A program made the position numbers and the translations under genes. Of a stretch of DNA of 54,130 nt, positions 24,301-33,261 are shown piece after piece. The DNA is from Hyphococcus sp. (GTDB taxonomy: Bacteria; Pseudomonadota; Alphaproteobacteria; Caulobacterales; Parvularculaceae): the NCBI GenBank assembly GCA_028285645.1, contig JANQOV010000124.1, positions 1-54,130 of the forward strand, in the 5' to 3' direction. Each line of letters begins with the position of its first letter. Within the stretch, counting starts at the first letter, position 1. The notes beneath the pieces were generated by a model. It ran no database searches, had not been told where the DNA came from, and was given only the letters and a program-made list of their open reading frames with translations.

Positions 24301-24840
24301 ATTGAGGACCGGAATCATCGCTGCAATGAATGTTTGCTCGCTTTGATGGGCGAGTGTTGACGATTGCGAAATATGGTCATCGCCGGCGACAGCAATGACG
24401 CCCCCATAGGGCGAGGCGCCCGCGAGATTAGCGTGCTTTAACGGATCAAGGCTTCGGTCAACGCCGGGGCCTTTTCCATACCACATACCAAAGACGCCAT
24501 CGACCTTAGAAGCGCCGCCAAAATCGACTTGTTGCGTGCCCCATAAAGAAGTCGCTGCAAGATCCTCGTTCAGACCTGGCTGAAAAACGATTTGCTGCTC
24601 TGTAAGACGTCGCTGTTCGCGCCACAACACCGTGTCGAGCGTTCCAAGCGGCGAGCCGCGGTAGCCGGATACAAATCCGGCCGTATTCAGCCCCGCAGCG
24701 ATATCACGCTGGCGTTGTTCAATTAACAATCGAACGAGCGCCTGCACGCCCGAAAGGAAAATCCGACCCTCTTTGCGCTCCCATTTGTCGTCAAGAGCGA
24801 CATCGTCAAGAATCAGCTCCGTTGCACCCATCGTATTCAT
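21349..24840 (-). CDS. Single-chain indolepyruvate ferredoxin oxidoreductase-type enzyme
   Basis: A 1163-residue fusion of all subunits of a 2-oxoacid:ferredoxin oxidoreductase. The pyrimidine-binding part is N-terminal (FVSGYRGSPLGTLDTVLWRE), the thiamine-diphosphate part contains MGGEGANWIGQAPFSKDKHV and NLGDGTYAHSG (about 480-510), a ferredoxin-like segment has CEGCGDCSD and further Cys near 640-690, and the gamma domain begins with AGIGGTGIVTVGALLG near 740. The enzyme decarboxylates a 2-oxo acid to an acyl-CoA, passing electrons to an acceptor such as ferredoxin or, in aerobes, an electron-transfer protein. Its ATG directly follows the SDR stop. The preceding IlvD paralogue would supply a 2-oxo acid. 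Confidence 0.9.
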   Translation of the reverse strand: MNTMGATELILDDVALDDKWERKEGRIFLSGVQALVRLLIEQRQRDIAAGLNTAGFVSGYRGSPLGTLDTVLWREQRRLTEQQIVFQPGLNEDLAATSLWGTQQVDFGGASKVDGVFGMWYGKGPGVDRSLDPLKHANLAGASPYGGVIAVAGDDHISQSSTLAHQSEQTFIAAMIPVLNPSSVQDYLDFGALGYALSRFSGCWVGFKAVAETVESTASIVVDPSRLKLQAPSDFVAPPDGLHIRWPDMPLAAEARLHGPRMQAVAAFARANKIDRLVSNPRTARLGVVSTGKSYLDVKQALIELGIDRRVEDLGVRVYKVGMSWPLEAEGVRRFADGLDEILVVEEKQGLIENQLKDILYNMPADKRPRVVGKKDEAGAPLLRSEGQLGANDVACALLARMKFLGFSDPSLEQNAARLALSEERIVAPGSSQFRMPIFCSGCPHNTSTRVPAGSRALAGIGCHSIASLGPKPRAGAYTQMGGEGANWIGQAPFSKDKHVFQNLGDGTYAHSGLIAIRAAVAAGVNITYKILYNDAVAMTGGQPAEGQFTVSDIVDQVLAEHVAKVVVVSDDPERQASAGYSRQVEVKHRDDLDEVQRTLRDIPGATILIYEQTCAAEKRRRRKRGLMPDPPRRVFINEEVCEGCGDCSDASNCVSVTPIETELGRKRAIDQSTCNKDYSCVKGFCPSFVIVDGGEWKGAKAGKTIAPNDPLECPSPLSKPSLDRPYNILVAGIGGTGIVTVGALLGMAAHIEGKGCTISDVTGLSQKGGAVTSHVRIAASPDDLHSVKIAPGAANLLLGYDQVVSTSADILSRLEHGVTKAVVNKYVAPTALFVQNPDIDFEHESMRKSLCDQIGDDGVDFLDAARRATALLGDSIASNLFMLGFAFQKGLVPLSAESIERAIQLNGAAVKMNLRAFSWGRVQANAPEKIDAIVGANDRHEPLSGLDSLIKRRYDMLVSYQNKAYADRFLKTVNAVRVKEESEAWMTADFTAAVIKSLYKLMAYKDEYEVARLYVDTSFRQKIASQYEGSYSLKFSFAPPLFAQRDPATGRLKKHLYGGWMFWALKVLSFGKVLRGTKLDPFGYLKDRKTERGLIAEYEGRVAQLLRDMNASNYALAREIAALPMSVKGFGHVKDRTIDNMWKEEAALMEAFYCGGAKKAAA

Positions 24841-25593
24841 TCATCCTCTGCCGATGAACGGCATTTTTGTCGCCATAACGGTCATAAATTGAACGTTGGA
24901 CGAAAGCGGCAAATCAGCCATGAAAAGAAGCGCCTGAACAACCTCGTCGAGATCCATCATCGGTTCGGGACGAACGGTCCCGTCAGCCTGCGGCACGCCG
25001 CTTTCAATAATGTGCGCAAGATCCGTACGCGCATTGCCGATGTCAATTTGCCCGCAAGCAATGTCGTACGGGCGGCCGTCGAGAGAAAGAGACCGCGTCA
25101 ACCCGGTCATGGCGTGTTTCGCCATCGTATAGGGCGCAGACCTTGGACGCGGCGCATGGGCGGAGACTGAGCCATTATTGATAATCCGTCCGCCTTGCGG
25201 GTCTTGACGGCGCATTAAACGGAACGCCTCACGGGCGCAGAAAAACGCGCCAGTGACGTTCGTATCGACGAAACGCATCCATACCTCATCATCAAGTTCA
25301 TCGATGTCAACGGCAGGCGTGCTCGAGCCGGCGTTGTTGAATAAAAGATCAAGCCGGCCGAACGTTTCATTTGCTTTCGTGAAAGCAGCGCGCACGGCGC
25401 TCGGATCGCCGACATCGCCGGAGATCGTCAACGTCCGACCTTTGCCAACGAGGGCGGCGGTCTCCTCCAATTTTTCAGCGCGACGTCCGAACATCGCGAC
25501 CGACCAGCCTTTGTCGCATAGTCCCAGCGTCGCCGCTCGACCGATGCCTGATCCGGCCCCCGTTATGAAGGCGACCCGACTTGCCTGCGTCAT
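24841..25593 (-). CDS. SDR-family oxidoreductase
   Basis: A 250-residue SDR from the ATG at 25593, whose ATGA overlaps the TGA stop of the IlvD-like gene; an in-frame start at 25656 would overlap it by 67 bases. Motifs are [16 protein letters not shown] at the N-terminus, NNAGSS, an asparagine-serine pair ([10 protein letters not shown]) and Y-T-M-A-K. The Arg-rich turn after strand 2 ([10 protein letters not shown]) favours NADP(H). It sits between the dehydratase and the 2-oxoacid oxidoreductase in a tightly packed operon and may set the oxidation level of the dihydroxy acid substrate. Confidence 0.87.
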   Translation of the reverse strand: MTQASRVAFITGAGSGIGRAATLGLCDKGWSVAMFGRRAEKLEETAALVGKGRTLTISGDVGDPSAVRAAFTKANETFGRLDLLFNNAGSSTPAVDIDELDDEVWMRFVDTNVTGAFFCAREAFRLMRRQDPQGGRIINNGSVSAHAPRPRSAPYTMAKHAMTGLTRSLSLDGRPYDIACGQIDIGNARTDLAHIIESGVPQADGTVRPEPMMDLDEVVQALLFMADLPLSSNVQFMTVMATKMPFIGRG

Positions 25594-27512
25594 TCCGCTG
25601 CTCCTTGCGTTGCTTTCATCTCCTCCTTCGCCGGGGCGGTGTTTGACGAGCCCCAACGGTCAGGCAGCAGCGATGCGTCTCGCACGCCGCCTTCGGACGC
25701 CGACGTTGCGAACGCGGCATAGGCGCGCAATGCCAATGAAACCTTCCGGTCACGCATCGCCGGCCTCCAGCCATCACGTCCAAGCGCATCCATGCGCGCT
25801 GCGCGACGGGTCAAATCCGCCTCGGCCACCTTCAACGTGATCGATCGCGCGGGCACGTCAATATCGATGGCGTCGCCGTCTTCAACAAGTCCTATTACCC
25901 CACATGCCGATGCTTCCGGCGAAACATGTCCAATGGATAGGCCCGACGTCGCGCCGGAAAACCGCCCATCGGTAACAAGCGCACATGACTCGTCAAGACC
26001 GCGCGCCTTTAACATGCTCGTGGGTTTCAGCATCTCCTGCATGCCGGGCCCGCCGCGCGGTCCCTCATAACGGATAATCACGACATGCCCCGGTTTTACA
26101 TCGCCTCGGCGGATGCCGTCGGCGGCGTCCGTTTCACTCTCAAAAAAGATCGCTCGTCCTGAAAATTTCAGCGCCGAGGACGCAACGCCCGCCGTTTTGA
26201 CGATGCAACCGTCCGGCGCCAGATTGCCGTATAATATTGCAAGCCCGCCATCCGTCGAGTAAGCGTGATCACCGTCACGGATGCATCCGTCAGCGCGGTC
26301 ATCGTCGAGCTGATCAAAGCGCCGAGATTGAGAAAACGCCGATTGCGTTTGGACGCCTCCTGGCGCCGCTCGATAGAATGTTCTCACCTCGTCGCTATTT
26401 GTACGGATGATATCCCAGTGATTGAGCGCCTCATGCAACGTCGGCGCGTGCACCGTGTTAACGTCCGTTTGCAACAGCTCAAGCCGATCGAGCTCCCCAA
26501 GGAGACCAAATACGCCGCCCGCCCTGTGGACGTCCTCCATATAATAAGCTGCGCTCGACGGAGACACTTTGCACAAATTCGGAGTCGAACGAGAGATTCG
26601 ATCAATGTCCGCCATTGCAAAATCGACTTCGCCTTCGCGCGCCGCAGCCAAAAGATGCAAGACCGTGTTCGTTGATCCGCCCATTGCGACGTCGAGCCGC
26701 ATGGCGTTCTCGAAGGCCGCTCGCGTTGCAATTGATCGCGGCAAAGCAGTTTGATCGTGGTCGCGATAGAAGCGAGAACACAGATCGACAATTAGGCGCC
26801 CAGCTTGTTCAAAGAGAGACTGCCGATCCGCATGCGTTGCAAGCAGAGACCCGTTGCCTGGAAGCGCGAGGCCAAGCGCCTCCGTCAGACAATTCATCGA
26901 ATTCGCGGTGAACATCCCGGCGCAGGAGCCGCATGTGGGACAAGCGCTCCGCTCAACAGAGTCGATTTCTGCTTCGCTCGCGCTGGGATCCATCGACACA
27001 ACGATCGCATTCACCGCATCGATGCGCCCGCGCTCTTCATCCCAATTGACCTTGCCGGCCTCCATTGGACCGCCGGATACAAAAACCGTCGGAATGTTCA
27101 AGCGCATCGCGGCCATCAACATGCCCGGCGTGATCTTGTCGCAATTGGAAATGCAGACAAGCGCATCCGCGCAATGCGCATTGACCATGAATTCGACGCA
27201 ATCTGCAATCAGGTCGCGCGACGGCAGTGAGTACAGCATGCCCGCATGGCCCATCGCGATGCCGTCGTCTACGGCGATCGTGTTGAACTCCCGCGCGACG
27301 CCGCCGGCTTTGTGAATTTCGTCGGCGACAATCGTTCCGAGGTCGCGCAGATGCACATGGCCGGGAACAAACTGTGTAAAAGAATTGGCGATCGCGATAA
27401 TCGGCTTGCCAAAGTCTTTGTCTTTCATGCCGGTCGCGCGCCACAGTGCGCGAGCTCCGGCCGCTTCCTGGCCTTCTGTAACCGTTCGTGATCTGAGTAA
27501 TGTCGTGGCCAT
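25590..27512 (-). CDS. ilvD: Dihydroxy-acid dehydratase paralogue (IlvD/Edd family)
   Basis: A 640-residue protein close in sequence to enterobacterial-type Ilv[53 protein letters not shown]. Fe-S cluster cysteines are visible at 124 ([10 protein letters not shown]) and in CPTCGSC at 191-197. The enzyme removes water from 2,3-dihydroxy acids to give 2-oxo acids. Its place in a catabolic operon between an alpha/beta hydrolase and a 2-oxoacid oxidoreductase argues for a degradative role, for instance on a sugar acid or branched dihydroxy acid, rather than valine/isoleucine synthesis. Whether the genome has a second, biosynthetic copy cannot be seen here. Confidence 0.9.
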   Translation of the reverse strand: MATTLLRSRTVTEGQEAAGARALWRATGMKDKDFGKPIIAIANSFTQFVPGHVHLRDLGTIVADEIHKAGGVAREFNTIAVDDGIAMGHAGMLYSLPSRDLIADCVEFMVNAHCADALVCISNCDKITPGMLMAAMRLNIPTVFVSGGPMEAGKVNWDEERGRIDAVNAIVVSMDPSASEAEIDSVERSACPTCGSCAGMFTANSMNCLTEALGLALPGNGSLLATHADRQSLFEQAGRLIVDLCSRFYRDHDQTALPRSIATRAAFENAMRLDVAMGGSTNTVLHLLAAAREGEVDFAMADIDRISRSTPNLCKVSPSSAAYYMEDVHRAGGVFGLLGELDRLELLQTDVNTVHAPTLHEALNHWDIIRTNSDEVRTFYRAAPGGVQTQSAFSQSRRFDQLDDDRADGCIRDGDHAYSTDGGLAILYGNLAPDGCIVKTAGVASSALKFSGRAIFFESETDAADGIRRGDVKPGHVVIIRYEGPRGGPGMQEMLKPTSMLKARGLDESCALVTDGRFSGATSGLSIGHVSPEASACGVIGLVEDGDAIDIDVPARSITLKVAEADLTRRAARMDALGRDGWRPAMRDRKVSLALRAYAAFATSASEGGVRDASLLPDRWGSSNTAPAKEEMKATQGAAE

Positions 27513-27529
27513 GAGGTTGATCGCCTATT

Positions 27530-28729
27530 TTATTTCGCGTCAAGACAACCGAGCTCGTCGGCGATCCAGTCGCAAATATATTCCATGCCAAGCGTTGGGT
27601 TGTCGCATTGGCAATGCGCGGCGCCGGTCTCCTCCGACGAGAACCATTTGATCTCGACGTCAACGCCGTTTTCCTTTGTGTAACTATACAATTTCTCGGC
27701 CGGCGCTCGACCCCACTCGTCTTCTTCGCCGTGAACGATCAGCAACGGACACGCAATCTTGTCAGCGACGCCGTTCAAGTCGAATCGCTTCGTCGTTTCA
27801 ACCAGATCAGCGTGCGATCCTGCACCGAAAACCCATTTTCCGAGCATAAGCGCAACGCCTGGAGAATCCGCCGGGACGCTTTCGGCCGCATCGGCAATAC
27901 ACCATTGCGCGCCGTCTACGACAGCGCATTTAAATCTCTCTTCAAAACTTGCGGCGCGCGCTGAATAATACCCTCCCAAGCTTGCGCCATAAAGCGCGAT
28001 GCGGTCGCCGTCGACGTCTGATCGGCTCAAAAGATAGTCAACGCAGGCGCTGACGGGAACCTCAGTATCCGGACGCGCTATCTTGCCCCGTCGACGAAGC
28101 GTGGCTCCCTGCCCTGGCAAATCGACATATAGCATCGAAAAACCTCGCGGGTGCGCATATTTCGTCATTTCCTGTATGAGTTCGTCTTTGAACTCGTCCA
28201 GCCCGCCAAATGCGACAACCGCCGGTCGCGGCCCACCGCCTGTCGGCGTTGGAAGAAAATATGCGTCCATATAGGCGTCCGGATCATTATCATCCGTATA
28301 GGGAATTTTAATGACCTCGCCTTTCGGCTCCATTAGCGCCATCGCCCGACGAGAACACAATTCAATCAAGTCAAAATTCGGCAAGCGTCGATCGTCTTTT
28401 GGATCCAAAAAAAACTCCGCCGAACGATAATAATTCGTCGCGCGAATCCAGTTCGCCTTTGCGGTTTCGACATACCCTTTTTCTTCTGCTTCTTCAGCGC
28501 GCGCTCGGCTCGTGTCGCCAGTTTTCATCCACTCGGCATGCCAACTTTCGCGATCACCCGCCTTAATCCGCCCCGCAGTTTGGAAGCATTCGCCGACTGT
28601 GCTCGCGCCTTCCTGCGCCGCCGCAAGAATTCGAACGAACTGAAATGAAAAATCCGGATCTTCGGGCCATTGCAGCCATCCCTCCGGCGCATAGCCGCCG
28701 CCTGTCGCGGTAAGATTTTTTTCAGCCAT
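27530..28729 (-). CDS. Alpha/beta hydrolase, DHPON-hydrolase / FrsA-like
   Basis: A 399-residue hydrolase with a long helical N-terminal part (1-150), then an alpha/beta core: VVAFGGLDEFKDELIQE, nucleophile elbow GASLGGYYSAR (Ser near 260), acid loop LIVHGEEDEWGRAP and catalytic His in GAAHCQCDNPTLG. This layout matches 2,6-dihydroxypseudooxynicotine hydrolase and related C-C bond hydrolases, which cleave a 1,3-dicarbonyl-like side chain. It begins the minus-strand operon with ilvD, the SDR and the 2-oxoacid oxidoreductase, behind a clear GGAGG site. The substrate is unknown. Confidence 0.83.
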   Translation of the reverse strand: MAEKNLTATGGGYAPEGWLQWPEDPDFSFQFVRILAAAQEGASTVGECFQTAGRIKAGDRESWHAEWMKTGDTSRARAEEAEEKGYVETAKANWIRATNYYRSAEFFLDPKDDRRLPNFDLIELCSRRAMALMEPKGEVIKIPYTDDNDPDAYMDAYFLPTPTGGGPRPAVVAFGGLDEFKDELIQEMTKYAHPRGFSMLYVDLPGQGATLRRRGKIARPDTEVPVSACVDYLLSRSDVDGDRIALYGASLGGYYSARAASFEERFKCAVVDGAQWCIADAAESVPADSPGVALMLGKWVFGAGSHADLVETTKRFDLNGVADKIACPLLIVHGEEDEWGRAPAEKLYSYTKENGVDVEIKWFSSEETGAAHCQCDNPTLGMEYICDWIADELGCLDAK

Positions 28730-28893
28730 AATGCCTCCAAACTTGTTAGGTCACGTGGTTCGTTTTTCGCCAATCGCCATGCTGGCGAGCAATATGGAGC
28801 TCGGCAGCATCGCCGCGTTGAATAGGGCGACGAAAATTGTCTGCTGAGCTGCAAAAGCAGATAGTGATTTGTGTGATGACACTGCTTTGTTCC

Positions 28894-29874
28894 TTACGAA
28901 AAGGCTTGCATTCTTGATTCAATGATCGGGTCTGACGCCTCGATCAGCACATCAATCTCTTGCTCCGACAGCGATAACCCCGCAGCACGGATCAACTCGT
29001 CTGCTTGGGACACGGAAGTCACGCTCGCAATTGTCGCCGTGACGCCGGGACGCGCCGCAACCCAAGAAAGGGCGACTTGCGCTGGCGATACTGCACGATG
29101 ATCGGCAACACGCTTCAGCGCGTCCAATATCCGGAAGCCGCGTTCGTTGAAGTACGCCGCAAGGACAGACGCCCGTGGTTTTCCCTGAATATCTTCGATA
29201 TTCGCATATTTGCCGGTGAGAAAACCGGTGGCCAGTCCGTAGTAACACATCGCGCCCACTTCGTGGCTTACGCAATAAGGCGCAATTTGCGATTCAAATT
29301 CCGTTCGATCGTAGAGATTGTATTGCGGCTGAACCACTTCATATCTTGGCCACCCATTCTCGACGGCGACCGTCTCGGCCTCATTTAATCTTTCAACATC
29401 AAAATTCGAAGCGCCGATGAATCTGACTTTGCCTTGGTGGATGAGTCGCGCGTAAGCCTCCATTGTCTCATCGACGGGCGTGAATGGATCATCGCGATGC
29501 GACTGATAAATATCAATGTAATCCGTCTTAAGCCGCTTAAGCGAGGCTTCGACTGCTTTCATAATGTATCGACGCGATAGGCCTTTGCGGCCCGGGCCAA
29601 GTTCGGCGCCGACTTTCGTTGCGATGACGATTTTTTCTCGATTTCGGCGCGACTCGATCCAATCACCAAGAACGCTTTCGGACTCGCCCCCAATATGGCC
29701 GGGAACCCATGCCGAGTAGGCGTCCGCGGTATCAATAAAGTTCAATCCGGCGCCAACTAAACGGTCAAGAATCTGAAATGAAGTTTTGCGATCAGCTGTC
29801 CAACCGAGAACATTGCCGCCAAAGCAAACAGGAGGAACAAGCAACCCCGTTCGCCCCAACTCTCGTATTCTCAT
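28894..29874 (-). CDS. Aldo/keto reductase
   Basis: A 326-residue AKR TIM barrel. Visible are the NADPH-site start MRIRELGRTGLLVPPVCFGG, the active-site Asp/Tyr in FIDTADAYSAW, Lys in IVIATKVG, and the QSHRDDP and VRFIGASNF blocks with GVTATIASVTS near the C-terminus. It reduces an aldehyde or ketone with NADPH in the cytoplasm. It resembles the YajO/PcpM-like L-glyceraldehyde or D-threo-aldose reductase group. It lies between the TonB receptor and the hydrolase operon, with gaps of 86 and 164 bases, so it may have its own promoter. Confidence 0.88.
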   Translation of the reverse strand: MRIRELGRTGLLVPPVCFGGNVLGWTADRKTSFQILDRLVGAGLNFIDTADAYSAWVPGHIGGESESVLGDWIESRRNREKIVIATKVGAELGPGRKGLSRRYIMKAVEASLKRLKTDYIDIYQSHRDDPFTPVDETMEAYARLIHQGKVRFIGASNFDVERLNEAETVAVENGWPRYEVVQPQYNLYDRTEFESQIAPYCVSHEVGAMCYYGLATGFLTGKYANIEDIQGKPRASVLAAYFNERGFRILDALKRVADHRAVSPAQVALSWVAARPGVTATIASVTSVSQADELIRAAGLSLSEQEIDVLIEASDPIIESRMQAFS

Positions 29875-29894
29875 AAAGCACGCCCATCCAAATC

Positions 29895-29926
29895 GCGGCG
29901 TCGCGCTATGGAAAACGCGACGCCGC
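29895..29926 (-). terminator. Strong hairpin between TonB receptor and aldo/keto reductase
   Basis: GCGGCGTCGCG (29895-29905) and CGCGACGCCGC (29916-29926) form a perfect 11-bp stem with a 10-base loop. It lies 35 bases after the receptor stop and 20 bases before the reductase start, both on the minus strand. There is no clear T-run after it, so it may attenuate or stabilise the transcript instead of ending it. Confidence 0.5.
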
Positions 29927-29960
29927 AGAGTTTACGTGGGAGGAAAAATATCAGCGCCGA

Positions 29961-32207
29961 CTAGAAACGAATTGTCGCCTCTACCCCATAGGTCGCCGGA
30001 TCGCCGACCGTCGTTCCGTCAAAACCAAAGAGGGATAAATCAATGATGTCCCGGAAATATTCCGTATCGAAGATATTCTTCGCCCAGAAGGACAACGCCC
30101 AGCCGGAATTTGACGACTCCACGCCAATGCGCGCATTGGCGAGCCAAAACCCTTCTTGATGCAGCCGGGCGGTATTGCCCGCGTCGAAGAAGTATTCGCT
30201 GCGATAGGACGCGTCAAAGTTGGCAATGAGATTCAGCCCGCTGGTAATCGGGCGATCATAAAGAAGTCCGGCGGTCGCCGTAATTTCCGGCGCGCGGGCA
30301 AAACGGTTGCCAGTGTAGTCGTTATCCGCAACGTCCGAGAAATAGTCTACGAATTCTGTTTTCAGCAGGCCAAGCGTTCCATAAAATTGGAGGTCCGGCG
30401 TCGCGTGAAAATCAACCTCCGCCTCCAGACCGTACACCTTAGCATCCGATGCATTGTCAAGCACCTGAATTGGCACGCCGCCCCCTTCAGGATTGACCAA
30501 AGTGTATACCTGCAAATCCTCGTAGTCGTAATAGAAACCCGAAGCGTTAAACGTCAGCCGACCGTCCGCGGCCCGAGATTTCACGCCGAACTCATAACTC
30601 GTGATCGTTTCCGGTCCAAAGCTCGTCACCTCCGCTGGATCAAAAACGATGCCGCCATTAAAGCCGCCGCTTTTGAAGCCCCGGGCGACTGAAGCGTAAA
30701 GCATGACATCGTCGTTTACGGAATAATCGAGCACGATATCGCCGCTTACCCGATCATTTGTAATGGAATCACCAACCGAGAAGAGCGGAATGGCGAAATC
30801 CGGCTCGACTAGGGATACGTCTTGCGTGAAGCTGCGTTCTTCCCACGTGTACCGAATACCGCCAGAAATCTTAAAAGAATCTGTGAGCAGATAATCTACA
30901 CGACCGAAGAATGCAAAGGATTCATCATCCTGCGTAAATATCTGGTCGACAAAAGCGACAAAGGAATCGGGATCAAATCCGGTAAACGGGCGCAATTCGC
31001 GGAGAAGGTCGTACCCGTTGTTAAAATAGACGTCATCCAGGAAATAGTACCCGCCAATGATCCAATTGAAACGTTGGCCGCCCGGCGAGGTTAGGCGAAG
31101 CTCCTGGCTGAACTGCTTGCTTTCGTGATCGTAGGTGATCTCAAGCAGCTGGTTCGGCGACCCGTCTGAATCCTCTTCTCGGTCGACCGTCACTTTTTCT
31201 GCGGCGCTGATGCTCGTCAGCGTAGCCCAGCCTAAGTCTTTTTCTATTTGTAGCGAAACCCCGATGTTCTCTACGATTTCGCGGCCGACCACATTGTTCG
31301 CCACTTCGTAAAGATTGTCGTTATCTCGATACCCCAGAGCGTCGAAACACTCAAAATTAACCGCCGCGGCGGTAGTGCAAGGGGCACCCATGTCGTCAAA
31401 AACGCCGCGGGGTTTATAAACCACGGTATGCGGGCTCGAACGTCCGCCATGAACATTCAGCAAGAAGTCCCAATCGGCCGCTGGCGTAAAGTTAAACAGC
31501 CCGCGCACCGCCCAATCGCGCAAATCGTTGCCGGTTTTCTCACCGGTCAAACGGTTAAGCGTGTTGCCGTCGCGCCCTTCAACGGTGAACGCCACCCGCG
31601 CGTTCAGAACATCTTCAATCAACGGGCCGGAGATCGCTCCCCTCGCATTGTAGTAGTCCAAATTGCCGTAGCGGAACGTCCCCGTCGCCTCGAATTCATC
31701 GGTTGGCAAGTTAGAGAAGTATTTGATCGCGCCAGCTGTCGTGTTGCGGCCGTAAAGCGTGCCTTGTGGACCGCGCAACACCTCAACGCGTTGAACATCG
31801 AAAAGCTGAAATTGAAGCGCGTTGGTCGAGGCGAGGAAGACATCGTCCACATATACGCCGACCGGGCTCGCTGCGTTCGGATTAAAATCCGCAGTGCCGA
31901 CGCCACGAATAAAGATTCTCGGATTGGCGTTATTGAACGTGCTGGTGATTGTGACGTTCGGCGCTGCCTGTGCAATTTCATTGCTATTCGTGATGCCTGC
32001 GCGCGCAAGACGGTCCCCGCCAAAAACGCTGATCGAGGCCGCAACATCTTGGATGTCTTCTTCGCGCCGAGTCGCTGTGACGGTAATAACGTCGCCGCTA
32101 TATTGACTCGCCTCGTCTTCGGTTTCTTCCTGCGCCATCGCCAATGTCGGCGTCAGGGCCGCCGCAAGCGCCGCTAAAGATGAAGTCGTCAGAATTTTTT
32201 TTAACAT
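29961..32207 (-). CDS. TonB-dependent receptor
   Basis: A 748-residue outer-membrane receptor. It has a signal peptide ending near TLAMAQ-EET, a TonB-box-like VITVTATRREEDIQDV near 40-55, a plug domain with VLRGPQGTLYGRNTTAGAIK, and a beta-barrel ending in the canonical terminal Phe (VEATIRF). The sequence type is that of the large sphingomonad and Caulobacter receptor family for organic ligands. A RBS-like AAAGGGGGA lies before the ATG. It heads or precedes the catabolic genes on the minus strand and probably brings in their substrate. Confidence 0.92.
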   Translation of the reverse strand: MLKKILTTSSLAALAAALTPTLAMAQEETEDEASQYSGDVITVTATRREEDIQDVAASISVFGGDRLARAGITNSNEIAQAAPNVTITSTFNNANPRIFIRGVGTADFNPNAASPVGVYVDDVFLASTNALQFQLFDVQRVEVLRGPQGTLYGRNTTAGAIKYFSNLPTDEFEATGTFRYGNLDYYNARGAISGPLIEDVLNARVAFTVEGRDGNTLNRLTGEKTGNDLRDWAVRGLFNFTPAADWDFLLNVHGGRSSPHTVVYKPRGVFDDMGAPCTTAAAVNFECFDALGYRDNDNLYEVANNVVGREIVENIGVSLQIEKDLGWATLTSISAAEKVTVDREEDSDGSPNQLLEITYDHESKQFSQELRLTSPGGQRFNWIIGGYYFLDDVYFNNGYDLLRELRPFTGFDPDSFVAFVDQIFTQDDESFAFFGRVDYLLTDSFKISGGIRYTWEERSFTQDVSLVEPDFAIPLFSVGDSITNDRVSGDIVLDYSVNDDVMLYASVARGFKSGGFNGGIVFDPAEVTSFGPETITSYEFGVKSRAADGRLTFNASGFYYDYEDLQVYTLVNPEGGGVPIQVLDNASDAKVYGLEAEVDFHATPDLQFYGTLGLLKTEFVDYFSDVADNDYTGNRFARAPEITATAGLLYDRPITSGLNLIANFDASYRSEYFFDAGNTARLHQEGFWLANARIGVESSNSGWALSFWAKNIFDTEYFRDIIDLSLFGFDGTTVGDPATYGVEATIRF

Positions 32208-32672
32208 CGAGCATCCCCCTTTTTATAGATGCCCTTTCAAACCGATCGCCTTAATGGCCGGCATCTTGATTTGCTGAACAATAGCGGTATTGAATTTGAC
32301 AATCGACGGGCTATCCAAGATGGATTTGATCGCAAGATGAGATAATGTTTTGCCCGCGAAAGGACGAACCACGTCATATAATGGTTTTGCGTTATAGTTA
32401 ATGCGGGTCCTTTCCCTATCTATGCCAAAGATAGATCAATCCGTTCGCGGATTGGTGCATTGTCCGGCTCAGCCTATGGCGTAAAAAAGAAAGAGGTCCG
32501 AAAACACAAATATCGGGCATTGTGCGGCGCAAAACGACGGGCTGGTTTTGGGTAAGAACGAGTTCAACGCCACATTTGATACGGGAGACAATGAATCGGG
32601 CTTAGCCGCCCTCTCCCCGCCATTGATATGAGACGCGCTGAAAAGCTGCGATAAAACAGAGGAAGACCCATT
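32208..32672. promoter_or_regulatory. Divergent promoter region with two hairpins
   Basis: This 465-base stretch holds no supported gene. It separates the TonB receptor (-) from the Dabb gene (+). Two adjacent perfect inverted repeats are seen: CTATCT-N7-AGATAG (32416-32434) and CAATCCG-TTCG-CGGATTG (32437-32454). The second forms a 7-bp stem with a UUCG tetraloop on the plus strand. No T-run follows, so they look more like operators or leader structures than terminators. Confidence 0.5.
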
Positions 32673-33080
32673 ATGATTTATCACTCGATCCGCGCGTCTA
32701 TCAAAAAAGGCGTGCCTCAAGAAAAAGTCGAGGACGCGCTGAACCACCTTCGCCAAATGGGCGAAACAATTCCCGCTGTGGAGTTTTACTGCGTCGGCAA
32801 AGATATCGGCGGCGAATATTCCGTAGGCGCGATGTTCGCGTTGAAAGATATCGACGCGTATAAGGAATACATGTTGCACCCGCTTCACCGCGTCACAGAC
32901 GATGTCGGACTGCCGCTGGTCGAGAACATGGTTTCCCAAGACCTAACAGACGATCCGGACCCGGAAATTGGCGACAAAATTCGCGAAATTCACGCGTCCC
33001 GATTCGATGAAGATCCGGAACTTCTCGGTCTCGTCAAGGATATTAAATCGTACAGTGGAAGCGGCGTGCCGCGGGGGTAG
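32673..33080 (+). CDS. Dabb (stress-responsive A/B barrel) family protein
   Basis: A 135-residue protein whose first 100 residues fit the dimeric ferredoxin-like A/B barrel: a start strand MIYHSIRASIKKGVPQEKVE, a central VEFYCVGKDIGGEYSVGAMF and the typical KDIDAYKEYMLHPLHR stretch before a DQ/SQDL strand. Some members are small catabolic enzymes (cyclases, lyases or heme-type oxygenase relatives); most are uncharacterised. An AGAGGAAG site precedes the ATG, and a good terminator follows, so it is probably transcribed alone. Confidence 0.8.
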   Translation: MIYHSIRASIKKGVPQEKVEDALNHLRQMGETIPAVEFYCVGKDIGGEYSVGAMFALKDIDAYKEYMLHPLHRVTDDVGLPLVENMVSQDLTDDPDPEIGDKIREIHASRFDEDPELLGLVKDIKSYSGSGVPRG

Positions 33081-33109
33081 TTCGCCTTGCGCATAAGGTC
33101 TATCCAACG

Positions 33110-33135
33110 GCGCGCTCTTGAATGAGCGCGCTTTT
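33110..33135 (+). terminator. Rho-independent terminator after Dabb gene
   Basis: GCGCGCTC (33110-33117) pairs with GAGCGCGC (33124-33131) over a six-base loop and is followed by TTTT (33132-33135). It lies 30 bases after the Dabb stop codon. Confidence 0.85.
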
Positions 33136-33261
33136 CTGTGAGAACAGAACTTGGTGTGTAGCGTTTCGAAACGCCAACGTTCATCGAGTATGGATACGTG
33201 GTATTTAAACGGACGGACGCCGGGTCAGCGCGCCTGAAGAGAGCGCGATAAGGGGAACAAA

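Noticed and set aside
31428..32177. Long open frame opposite the N-terminal part of the TonB receptor
   Set aside because: It is antisense to a well-supported receptor gene and shows Arg/Ala-rich shadow composition without any recognisable domain or ribosome site. Similar long antisense frames at 1960-2523, 6018-6620 and 33340-34200 were rejected for the same reason.
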